Below are positions 45,490 through 52,892 of a stretch of DNA of 64,000 nucleotides, piece after piece. The notes under the pieces were generated by a model. It had not been told where the DNA came from. It made no database searches and was given only the letters and a program-made list of their open reading frames with translations. Position 1 is the first letter of the stretch; each line of letters begins with the position of its first letter. This stretch comes from Symsagittifera roscoffensis (Eukaryota > Xenacoelomorpha > Acoela > Convolutidae). A program made the position numbers and the translations under genes. The stretch lies in NCBI RefSeq assembly GCF_963678635.1, contig NC_087064.1:25648189-25712188 (forward strand). Direction: 5' to 3'.

Positions 45490-45993
45490 TATTCAGATCC
45501 CCTCCCCTCAAAACACCTACGCACACAAACAATTTCTTCAGTCATCAAACGACGCAATGTCAAGCAACTCAGCCAATAAAAATAGGCCGAAATCATTTAA
45601 GCAGAACAAAAATTTTAAGCGAAATCAAGGCTAGTAAAATAACAAACAGAAGGAAAAAAAAAGCAACTACAATGTAAACTGCGTACAGCAAAAAAAATCT
45701 ATTATGTTGCAACTAAGCGGAATAAAACATAACCAGACCAATAATAAGCCAACAATTTTTTTGAAACGGAATAATTCCAATTTGAAAACAAAAACTGGTC
45801 CTGTCAGATTGAACCAATGACCTTTGCCGTCCCAGAGGTATTTGTTACCTCTACACCAAGCGTGCAGGAGACGCAAGGAAATTTAAATTTATAATAAACT
45901 AAACCATTTCTAAATTTGACCATTATATGAACAAATTTATTTACAGGGAAAAGTCTAGTACCCGGTTGCAATACACTTGCTATCACAAGAGTA
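45490..45993 (-). mobile_element. SINE with CA-rich tail, minus orientation
   Basis: Plus-strand left end cccctcccctcaaaacacct (45498) is the CA-rich tail module. The right end has a tRNA-like head (45800-45870: gtcagattgaacc as inverted B box, aggtatttgttacctctaca as A-box zone) and the leader gggaaaagtctagtacccgg (45946). Body phrases (acgacgcaatgtcaagcaac, ataggccgaaatcatttaag) match those near 3715-3760 and 52205-52265. Confidence 0.6.
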
Positions 45994-46569
45994 ACACAGA
46001 GGTGAAGCGGAGCTTCTCATCACTTGCGACACGACACAAACAAAAAACATTACAAGTCGAAACAAAATGAAAAGATTTTATCACTTGTCTCGATAGAAGT
46101 TCATTCTAGGGAAATACGCTCGACAATTGAACATTAAATTGGCAACTAAACACAAGAGTTTCAAAGCGGAAAGAAGGCCGACAATCTTTTGGCAGACCCA
46201 AGTTGGGCCCAAAAATAAAGATTCTATAAAAAAAAAACGTTTAAGTTCAAAGTCCCACCTGAAACTGCAATCAACAGCACTTGCACTTGCAACTACAATG
46301 GAATTTGCTGACAGCACAAGCAAAATCTGTGGCAACTTAACCGACAGTACTTGGGCAGACAAACGAAAGTCCATTTCAATTTTTCGTATTTTTTTTCAAT
46401 TTCATTGACACTCAAAAAAGCCCGTCCAGGACTCGAACACCGGCCAGGACTCGAAAAGAAGAGAAGAGACTCAAAAACCGGCCAGGACTCAAAGAGAAGA
46501 AGTGAAAAGAAGACAAAAACTTGTAGGAAAAATTGTTTACGGGAAAAAAGTCATGCTCCAGATTAGATT
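45994..46569 (-). mobile_element. SINE with hairpin tail, interrupted by the LINE
   Basis: Tail module cacagaggtgaagcggagct (45994) and body phrases (aaggccgacaatcttttggc, aatggaatttgctgacagcac) agree with 62030-62300; the head has an inverted B box gtccaggactcgaacacc (46421-46438), repeated with slight changes to about 46500. The leader gggaaaaaagtcatgctcca (46542) is followed by the LINE insertion site; the SINE leader resumes after 50373. The SINE thus predates the LINE. Confidence 0.6.
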
Positions 46570-46583
46570 ACAAAACACTTGAT
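46570..46583. repeat. Target-site duplication, left copy
   Basis: acaaaacacttgat, 14 bp, identical to 50360-50373, directly abutting the LINE tail. Confidence 0.93.
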
Positions 46584-46599
46584 GTTGTTGTTGTTGTTG

Positions 46600-49500
46600 T
46601 TAGCCCACGCGGGTCGGGTTGGGCTCTTCTGTCTCCAGGTCAAGGAACTTAGCAACCTCTACCGGCCGAAGCCACAGGTCTGCTGGGGTGAGTGGGGAGG
46701 GGTTTTGGGAGCAGTTGAAAAGGTGACAAGTTGTGTGGGGGGCAAGGGAACAGGTTGGGCAAAGGTGGGAGATGGAGCTGTCGAGGCGGGATAGGTAGGT
46801 GTTAAGGAGCCGGCTGTAGCCAGACCGGAGTTGGGAGAGCCTACAGCGCGTGGGACGTGGGAGAGATTTTTCAGAGGGGTCAATCTTTGGGGGAGGGATA
46901 CAAATAACTTTAGACGGAGGGGTTTCGGCTAGGAACTTGGTTACAAGGGAGGTATGGTTGTCTTTTAAAATTGGTTTGTAGTAGTTAAAAATAAAAGTGG
47001 AGACTTCGTCTCGGTCGTCCAGAACTAGAGGGTGGTTTGCGTAGACTGAAAAGTCGGTTAAAATTTTCTGGGTGTCTTCTTTGAAGCAGCTTATAATTGA
47101 GGGGCGAAGTAGACGGGGAGGAGGGGGATGTGAATGTATAAAATTAATGGGATGGTGGGAACGATAGGTAGAGATAAAAAATTGAGATGACAGAAGGGTA
47201 TGGTGGTCTTTGACCGTTAGGATTTCAGATTCACTGTGCAGGTGGGCAGTGGAACTCATTAGTTTTGATCCAGTAACAACGCGAAGGGATTGGTTTTGGG
47301 CAACCTGCAGGCAATTTATGGAGGTGTTACTTGATGCGTGGGACCATGCGGGGGCTGCATAGTCAAGTATGGGGCGAATTAAAGCTTTAAAAGTTAGGAG
47401 GAGGGTTTCTTTGGAGTGACCCCAGGTTGATCCTGCTAATGCCTTCAGGATTCCGATCCTGCGTCTGGCCTTTTCAGCGGATTGTTTGCAGTGAGTGGCA
47501 AAACAAAGTGTTGGATCAAATGTCACCCCTAAGATTGTTGGATTTTTGTTTAGGGGTAGCGCCTCGTTATTTAAAAGAACACTAGGTGTTTTATTAAATT
47601 CTTTGTTATAAGAGGAGAAAAGTGTAACTGATCCTTTAGAGGACGCGAAACTTAGTTTGCGTGAGGTGAAAAAATCGTAGAGCCTTTTTAGGTAGCTATT
47701 GATGGAGTTTGAGGCGATATCAATATTGGAACTGCTTGCGAAGGGGTGGAAATCGTCTGCATACGAAACAAGGTTTACATTATCGGGAGGTGGCGGTGCA
47801 TCATGGACATAGAAATTGAAGAGTGTGGGTGATAAAACAGAACCTTGGGGTACGCCACAGTGGATTATTCGATGGGGGGATGTGTGTTCACGGAATGAGG
47901 TGGCAGCCTGTCGACCATTAAGGTAATTACTTAGCCAGCGGACTAGACTTCTTGGGAGGGGAGTGTCATGAACGAGTTCCACAAGTGAGCGATGACACAC
48001 CATGTCGAAAGCCTTAGATAAGTCAAGTGTGGCCAGTACCGTACGTTTAGGGGGGCGATTTTGGTTAAAACCGTCTGAAATGTAAAACTCGAGAGTGGAG
48101 AGAGCTGTGGTGGTGGAGTGAAAAGGGCGGAAGCCGTGTTGGTGTTTGGCGTTGGGGAGATGTTTGGTAAAGATGGGGTGAACGAGCCTCTCCAGAATTT
48201 TAACAATTGGGCAGAGTAAGGATATAGGTCTGTAAGATGTTGATTGTTTAAGATCCTTATTGGGCTTTGGAAGCGGTGCAATTTTTGAATTTTTCCAAAT
48301 TTGGGGGATAATGTTTTCGGACAAAGAGATATTAAAAAGGTATGTTAAGTATTGAGTAGCAAGTGGGCCGAGATGTTTAAGATGTATATTACAAAGGCCG
48401 TCGGGACCTAGCGCTCGCGATGGTTTGCTGTCTGCAATGGCTTGTTTAGTATTTTCAGGGGTAAAAATTGGGCTGTCTGACAGCGGTAGTTTGGCAATTT
48501 TTCTTCTCGTTATACGAAGGAGTTTGTCAGAGGCGTGGGGTCTGGCATTTGTGAATTGTTTGTTAAAAGAGCTGGTAATATCACGAGGTGAGTGTATGGG
48601 TTTAGAACCAAAAGTAATGGGGTGTCTTCCTGCCACGGGCTTAGATCCATTTAAGGAGCGTACCACTTTCCAGAACTTTCTGGCACCAGTGCGGTAGTCG
48701 CAAGTCCGGAGGAATTCTCGCCATTTATTTTCTTTGTCCTTTGCTGTCTGTTTCATGAGTCTACAGTTCAGTTGGGATATGACTTCTGGGGGGAGATTTT
48801 GTTGTCGGCTTAAATCTCTTTCGGCGGCAAGGGCAGTGGACTCGGGGGAAAGAGAGGGAGTGAAGTGGCGAATACGGCCAGCGGGGATGTGGTGGCGTGC
48901 TGCCCTGAGCACCAGGTCCCTCAAGAATTTCTCTCCGGCGGCAACTCCGGAAGGTGGAACCGCTGAAAAGAAACCCTCCTCAATTTCCTCTGTGAATTTG
49001 ATCCAATCTGCTTTTAAAAAATTTATAAAAGTCCTTTTAGGTGAAAAATTTATAAAATCATCCAAGGGTAGTTCTAGAAGAATGGGTAGGTGATCTGATC
49101 CTAGAGATTTAATTGGGGTCCATGATGTGGAGAGTAAGAGCGATTGGGATGCGAGGGAAATATCTGGTGACGAGAGTTGGTTTTCTGAGTTAAAAGGGAC
49201 TCTGGTTTGTGTGTCATCATTTAATGGTGCAAAGGTGGATTCGGTTATTTCATTGCTAAGTACAGAGCCGCGTTGATCTTCCTCGATGTTGGAGTTCCAT
49301 AGTTGTGAATGTGCGTTGGCATCCCCGAGTACTAAGGCGTCCCCAGGTTCAAGTAGTTCGGCAAGGGACGCAGAGTAACCAGCGGGACAGCTCGAGCGCG
49401 GGGGGATGTAGAAATTATAAATACGAAGCTTGGATGAACTGGCTACCACTGATATGCCCATAGCCTCTAGTGTTCCATCGTTGTTAATATTTATTTCTTC

Positions 49501-49956
49501 GTATTGTATCGACTCATGTATGGCTATGAGAAGACCGCCCCCTTCTTTTTCTCGATCTTTTCTAATTAAAGTGTAGTGTGAGCCAAGTGAGGGGTTTCGA
49601 GATTTCTTTCTTAATTTAGTTTCTTGGAAGACAGCAATATGAATTTGATTTTGAGATAAGAAAGCAGCAATTTCGGGTGCTTTTCCGGAGATACCGTTGC
49701 AATTAAATTGAAGGATTTTTAAAAGGCCTTTGGCGGGGTGTGGTGAACTATTTACATTATTAACAGCAGTATGATTAAAATGGTTGTTTGAACTTGAGTT
49801 GTTTACACTATTTACACGATTACGATTTGCGCGATTTTGGGAGGAGGAATTATTATTCGAGGAGGTGGGAAGGGTGGGAGGGGGAGGGGGGTTAGGGAGG
49901 TGGGGTTGGGGGCGGTTAGGGAAGTTGAACAAGTTTGGGAGTTGGGGGTGGTCAAG
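46600..49956 (-). CDS. LINE ORF2: endonuclease and reverse transcriptase
   Basis: Nicks target DNA and reverse-transcribes element RNA. Open from just after a stop at 49957-49959 to TAA at 46600-46602, over 1,110 codons. APE-type endonuclease, about residues 70-300 counted from 49932: LQFNCNGI, VFQETK, ALVLGDANAHSQLW and GSDHLPIL, all catalytic motifs intact. Reverse transcriptase, about residues 500-770: YRPISLLCPIVKILERL, ATLDLSKAFD, GVPQGSVLSPTLFNFYV and VSYADDFHPFA (YADD catalytic pair). C-terminus: CPTC then CHLFNC, a CCHC-type finger, then LWLRPVEVAKFL. No RNase H domain recognised. No ATG occurs before the endonuclease (the first Met is deep inside it), so expression must come from ORF1 by -1 frameshift, non-AUG initiation or reinitiation, or this copy carries a one-base indel. 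Confidence 0.93.
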   Translation of the reverse strand, partial: LDHPQLPNLFNFPNRPQPHLPNPPPPPTLPTSSNNNSSSQNRANRNRVNSVNNSSSNNHFNHTAVNNVNSSPHPAKGLLKILQFNCNGISGKAPEIAAFLSQNQIHIAVFQETKLRKKSRNPSLGSHYTLIRKDREKEGGGLLIAIHESIQYEEININNDGTLEAMGISVVASSSKLRIYNFYIPPRSSCPAGYSASLAELLEPGDALVLGDANAHSQLWNSNIEEDQRGSVLSNEITESTFAPLNDDTQTRVPFNSENQLSSPDISLASQSLLLSTSWTPIKSLGSDHLPILLELPLDDFINFSPKRTFINFLKADWIKFTEEIEEGFFSAVPPSGVAAGEKFLRDLVLRAARHHIPAGRIRHFTPSLSPESTALAAERDLSRQQNLPPEVISQLNCRLMKQTAKDKENKWREFLRTCDYRTGARKFWKVVRSLNGSKPVAGRHPITFGSKPIHSPRDITSSFNKQFTNARPHASDKLLRITRRKIAKLPLSDSPIFTPENTKQAIADSKPSRALGPDGLCNIHLKHLGPLATQYLTYLFNISLSENIIPQIWKNSKIAPLPKPNKDLKQSTSYRPISLLCPIVKILERLVHPIFTKHLPNAKHQHGFRPFHSTTTALSTLEFYISDGFNQNRPPKRTVLATLDLSKAFDMVCHRSLVELVHDTPLPRSLVRWLSNYLNGRQAATSFREHTSPHRIIHCGVPQGSVLSPTLFNFYVHDAPPPPDNVNLVSYADDFHPFASSSNIDIASNSINSYLKRLYDFFTSRKLSFASSKGSVTLFSSYNKEFNKTPSVLLNNEALPLNKNPTILGVTFDPTLCFATHCKQSAEKARRRIGILKALAGSTWGHSKETLLLTFKALIRPILDYAAPAWSHASSNTSINCLQVAQNQSLRVVTGSKLMSSTAHLHSESEILTVKDHHTLLSSQFFISTYRSHHPINFIHSHPPPPRLLRPSIISCFKEDTQKILTDFSVYANHPLVLDDRDEVSTFIFNYYKPILKDNHTSLVTKFLAETPPSKVICIPPPKIDPSEKSLPRPTRCRLSQLRSGYSRLLNTYLSRLDSSISHLCPTCSLAPHTTCHLFNCSQNPSPLTPADLWLRPVEVAKFLDLETEEPNPTRVG

Positions 49957-50303
49957 TTAGAGGACCTGGTGCCTGGGGGAGGTAAAATGTAGGTAGAGGT
50001 ACAGGTAGGGCAATAGTAGTCAGGGTGGTGTTGGTTAAGGTGGGTAAGACCACTACATTTAAGGTGAATGTAACCACAGATGTGGCACCAGACACTGGGC
50101 TGGGTGCGTTTGATGCGGAAAGAGCAAGGGGAGCAAAAGTAAGGTCCTGGACCAGGGTTTGGATTAATGCCGGAGCGGAGTAGTAGTATAAGGATGAGCA
50201 GACGGAGCAGCCTGGCCGGCTTCAGACGCTCCGTAACCGAAAACCCGGAGACTTCTGAGCTTCTCCCGACCCAATGGGAGGGGGGGCTTGACGCCATTTG
50301 CAT
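49812..50303 (-). CDS. LINE ORF1 region: 2A-like motif, PHD-type finger, proline-rich tail
   Basis: 163 aa from ATG 50303. After a basic start comes a leucine/isoleucine-rich stretch and the 2A-like motif LLRSGINPNPGP (residues about 41-52), where classical 2A peptides separate between Gly51 and Pro52. A C4HC3 pattern follows: C57, C60, C73, C76, H80, C83, C98, C101, spaced like a PHD finger. A Ser/Thr/Pro-rich tail ends at TAA 49812. The last ~140 nt overlap ORF2 in the -1 frame. PHD-type fingers and 2A-like motifs at LINE N-termini are known from CR1 and Ingi-like elements. Role is inferred: RNP formation or release of a leader peptide. Alternative: ORF1 and ORF2 were a single reading frame and a one-base change in the C-rich linker broke it in this copy. 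Confidence 0.8.
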   Translation of the reverse strand: MQMASSPPSHWVGRSSEVSGFSVTERLKPARLLRLLILILLLRSGINPNPGPGPYFCSPCSFRIKRTQPSVWCHICGYIHLKCSGLTHLNQHHPDYYCPTCTSTYILPPPGTRSSNLTTPNSQTCSTSLTAPNPTSLTPLPLPPFPPPRIIIPPPKIAQIVIV

Positions 50304-50359
50304 CTTGGTGGGGCCCAAGATGTCGGATCCACCACTGGAAGGCGGCGTCGTCTGGATCC

Positions 50360-50373
50360 ACAAAACACTTGAT
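50360..50373. repeat. Target-site duplication, right copy
   Basis: acaaaacacttgat, identical to 46570-46583. Confidence 0.93.
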
Positions 50374-50904
50374 CACGCAAGAGTAGTAAGGAAAACAATG
50401 GTGATAATAAGCCCGAAAAAACTTTTTGCTCCTTGCGTAATTTGGAACGCAACCCTGGAGATTTTGCGTCTCAAGTTCTCGCATCTGCGCCATGTTAGTT
50501 TCCAAAAGTTAAACAGAGTAGCCACCAATAAATTACCAAATTAGCACTTTTAAAAGCGATTTGGGCTTGGAAAAGAAATTGGACTCGTAATTTAACACTG
50601 CTAGCTGGCTTCTGTAACAAATGGATCAATAGATTATTTTTTATACTGCTTAGATTTCTGAAAATAACATTCCATTTTTTCTCGTTTTTTCTGCACCATT
50701 TGAACTTTTTTATTCGAGTTATACACCTTCTTTTCAGCAATTGAATTAAAAATGAACTTAATAAGAAATTAAAAGTCAGAACGCGAAAAATCAAACCTGA
50801 GCGTGAACAACATTTAAGACTTCCTGAAAAAAATAACTTGACAGAAAAGAGTTATAAATCACTTGGTAAATCACATACGAAATTCGAACTTTTTTTTACT
50901 AAAT
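50374..50904. other. Non-genic flank between LINE and MPG gene
   Basis: The first bases (cacgcaagagtag) continue the interrupted SINE leader. The remainder to 50904 shows no gene and no canonical AATAAA for the MPG transcript that ends here on the minus strand. Confidence 0.4.
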
Positions 50905-51826
50905 TCAGCCAATACTATCTGTCTTTTTAACTACACTAACATAAAAATTTCGTTTGATAAAATATCTAAGCGGAAGTGCAGCTGCCTCTTTACCGCAGCC
51001 ATCAATTCCTACTCTAGTCGAAACTACAATGGAATCTTCAGGAATATTTCCTTCTTCGGTTTTGGCCATAAACAATTTCGGAACAACAGAAATTTCACTC
51101 CCAGTTTCGGTGCTTCTACTGAACGTCAGAGGTTGACAGTTGAATTCATCTTTCGTTATATTAAGCGCTTGGCACAGTTTGGCAGGTCCATTTGAAACGT
51201 CTTTAATAGATTTGAGACTTTGAGCAAGACTTGCATCGACTTTTTTGTTTCGGTTTTTCAACATTATCGAGTGACCTTCTATTGGCTCAACAGCTCGAAT
51301 CAAAACTGCGCCAGCCTCGTCTTTACTGGATACGTTAACACAATTCTGTCGTCCGTATATGTAGTACACGTAACAGGTTCCTGCAGGCATAAACATGGCC
51401 TGATTGCGCTCAGTTCTGCCTCTAAATGAGTGGCTAGCAACATCTGTCAGTCCAGGGTACGCTTCAGTTTCCACTATTCTTCCCGTGAGAATTTCTCCAT
51501 TCTCCGTTATGCGCACCACTATTTTTCCTGGAACAAAGAAAACTATACGCTTCTTGCCCTGTTTTTCTTTGAGCTAATAAAAAAAATTAGCTCAGCAATT
51601 CGAATAGCTCAGAAGAAAAATTCATACTACCCAGAAGATATTTGGCTAATTCTATTGCACATTTGTCGAAGTCTTCGAAAGTTAAACATGTCTCGGCTAA
51701 AAGTTGCACTCTAGTTTGCAAAATTGAATCGGAGCACCCGTTTCGGACATCAGAAATGACTCCATAGTGTGACTTCTTTTCGACTACTTCATTTTGCACT
51801 TTTGCGCCGACAGGCCGCTTCACCAT
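50905..51826 (-). CDS. MPG: Alkyladenine (3-methyladenine) DNA glycosylase, two exons
   Basis: Base-excision repair enzyme that flips out and removes alkylated or deaminated purines, acting in the nucleus. Exon 1 is 51826-51631, exon 2 is 51527-50905, with a 103 bp GT-AG intron; the split codon restores Gly in LAKYLLGKIVVR. Product 272 aa, close to the vertebrate length. The protein aligns along its length with the family: FEDFDKCAIELAKYLLG, GRIVETEAYPG, NQAMFMPAGTCYVYYIYG, CVNVSS, LIRAVEP, NGPAKLCQALNI and RVGIDG. Catalytic Glu87 and DNA-intercalating Tyr89 (EAY), His98 and Asn130 correspond to human E125, Y127, H136 and N169. All are intact, so activity is expected. The start is supported by the acceptor 36 nt upstream. 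The N-terminus is short, without an obvious organelle signal. Confidence 0.95.
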
Positions 51827-51880
51827 GGCTAATTGGAGCTTGCAGATTTCATTTCTGGATCTAGAAAAGCAAAAACAGGG
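51827..51880 (-). promoter_or_regulatory. Splice acceptor upstream of the MPG start codon
   Basis: On the minus strand ctgtttttgcttttctag ends at 51863, followed by a 36 nt leader to the ATG at 51826. Acceptor for a 5' UTR intron or a trans-spliced leader; no matching upstream donor exon is identified. Confidence 0.55.
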
Positions 51881-52278
51881 CTCAAAAACAGTCAGGTCAA
51901 TTCAGAAATGATATTTTTCACTTAACACTTTCACCTAATCAAATTTTGTCAATCTAGTAGAAAAAGGGACAAAGGCGAATTTAAGTTTCAGGAACAAACT
52001 AATTGTAGTGTGTGCACAAATTCAACAGCTAGATCTGATTTTCATTAAAAACAAAGAGGCGTAGCGAAACTTCGCACCATTTGCGATACACCAAAAATTC
52101 AAAATACTAATTCAAAAGCCAGTTAAACCAAAAAAAAAAACATTTTGAATTTCGATGTTTAAGGTCTCTTCCGCTACGCACGCACATGCAAAAGAAGCAT
52201 TTTGAGCGAGATTTCCAAACGAAGCAAAATCAAGCGGTCAATCCAATAAAATAAACCGAATAACTTAGCCAAAAGTAT
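51881..52278 (-). mobile_element. SINE fragment with hairpin tail and CA-rich module
   Basis: aaagaggcgtagcgaaactt (52052) and gcaccatttgcgataca form the GCGAAGC-type tail, here with a damaged stem. cgctacgcacgcacatgcaa (52171) and the body phrases up to 52265 (gaagcaaaatcaagcggtca, ataaaccgaataacttagcc) match the SINE family at 45500-45610. The head seems replaced by the palindrome at 52279. Confidence 0.5.
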
Positions 52279-52612
52279 GATTTTTGTTTCGAAAGTGTAT
52301 TTTAGATATTTCCCAGCGGGATATGAAAATAACTGATTGAACCAATTTTCTATAATTTGGTTTGTTTGTGGAAAAAAAACATACCTAAAGGATTCATGAA
52401 ATTTAAAGAACTCTAATTTCATGCATTTTTTTCTACTTGGCATGTAGGAGAGAAAAAATACATGAAATTAGAGCTCTTTCAATTTCATGAATCCTTTAGG
52501 TATGTCTTTTTTTTCCACAAACTAACCCAATTACAGAAAATTGGTTCAATCAGTAATTTTCATATTCCGCTGGGAAATATCTAAAATACACTTTCGAAAC
52601 GAAAATTAACTC
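52279..52612. mobile_element. ~330 bp near-perfect palindrome (foldback element)
   Basis: The left arm, from atttttgtttcgaaagtgta (52279), is matched by the inverted right arm ending tacactttcgaaacgaaaat (about 52607). Paired landmarks include cccagcggga with tccgctggga, aggattcatgaaatt with aatttcatgaatcct, and aactctaatttcatg with catgaaattagagct. The loop is ~8-20 nt near 52436. Arms of ~155 bp differ at a modest number of sites. There is no coding potential. Diverged arm-like sequences exist at about 39990 and 61030. It is a foldback MITE or a recent inverted duplication; its transcript would be a long hairpin RNA. Confidence 0.85.
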
Positions 52613-52892
52613 ATTTTTTGAGTGATTTACAGCTTCGTTATTGGGGAGCGTAATTTGACTACCTTATAAAATATGAATTTGAATTGAACCTAAGAAAATA
52701 AAGACGTAAAGAGCAAAAAAATTGATCGTTATCAAATTTTATGGCGTTTTCCAAAAAAAAGGAAAACTGCACAAACTCAATAACTGTCTTTACTCAGCTC
52801 ATTGACACTCAAAAACTTTCTAGCAACAAATATTAAGCAAAAATTAAGTTGGTAAAACCAAACTTCTACCATCGTAGAAACAAATTTAGAGT
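52613..52892. other. Spacer before the satellite
   Basis: AT-rich sequence with no recognised feature, except that ttgacactcaaaaactttct near 52802 resembles the pre-head zone of the SINE at 46400. Confidence 0.35.

Larger units (their letters stand above)
46584..50359 (-). mobile_element. Full-length non-LTR retrotransposon (LINE), 3,776 bp
   Basis: Autonomous-looking LINE on the minus strand, bounded by an identical 14 bp target-site duplication. 5' end GGATCCAGACGACGCC, ~56 nt before the first ATG. It encodes an N-terminal 2A-like plus PHD-type protein, then an AP-endonuclease and reverse-transcriptase protein in the -1 frame. The 3' end is six AAC triplets (GTT on the plus strand, 46584-46601); the ORF2 stop codon TAA overlaps the first, leaving no 3' UTR. 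No internal stops in 1,110 codons and the perfect duplication argue for a young, possibly active copy. A simple-triplet tail and the C-terminal CCHC motif suggest the I/Ingi/Vingi/Jockey group; exact clade not determined. Confidence 0.95.

Noticed and set aside
49812-49959. A canonical X-XXY-YYZ slippery heptamer in the ORF1/ORF2 overlap
   Set aside because: C-rich and CCCAAAA stretches exist, but none is in the correct register for a standard -1 slip.
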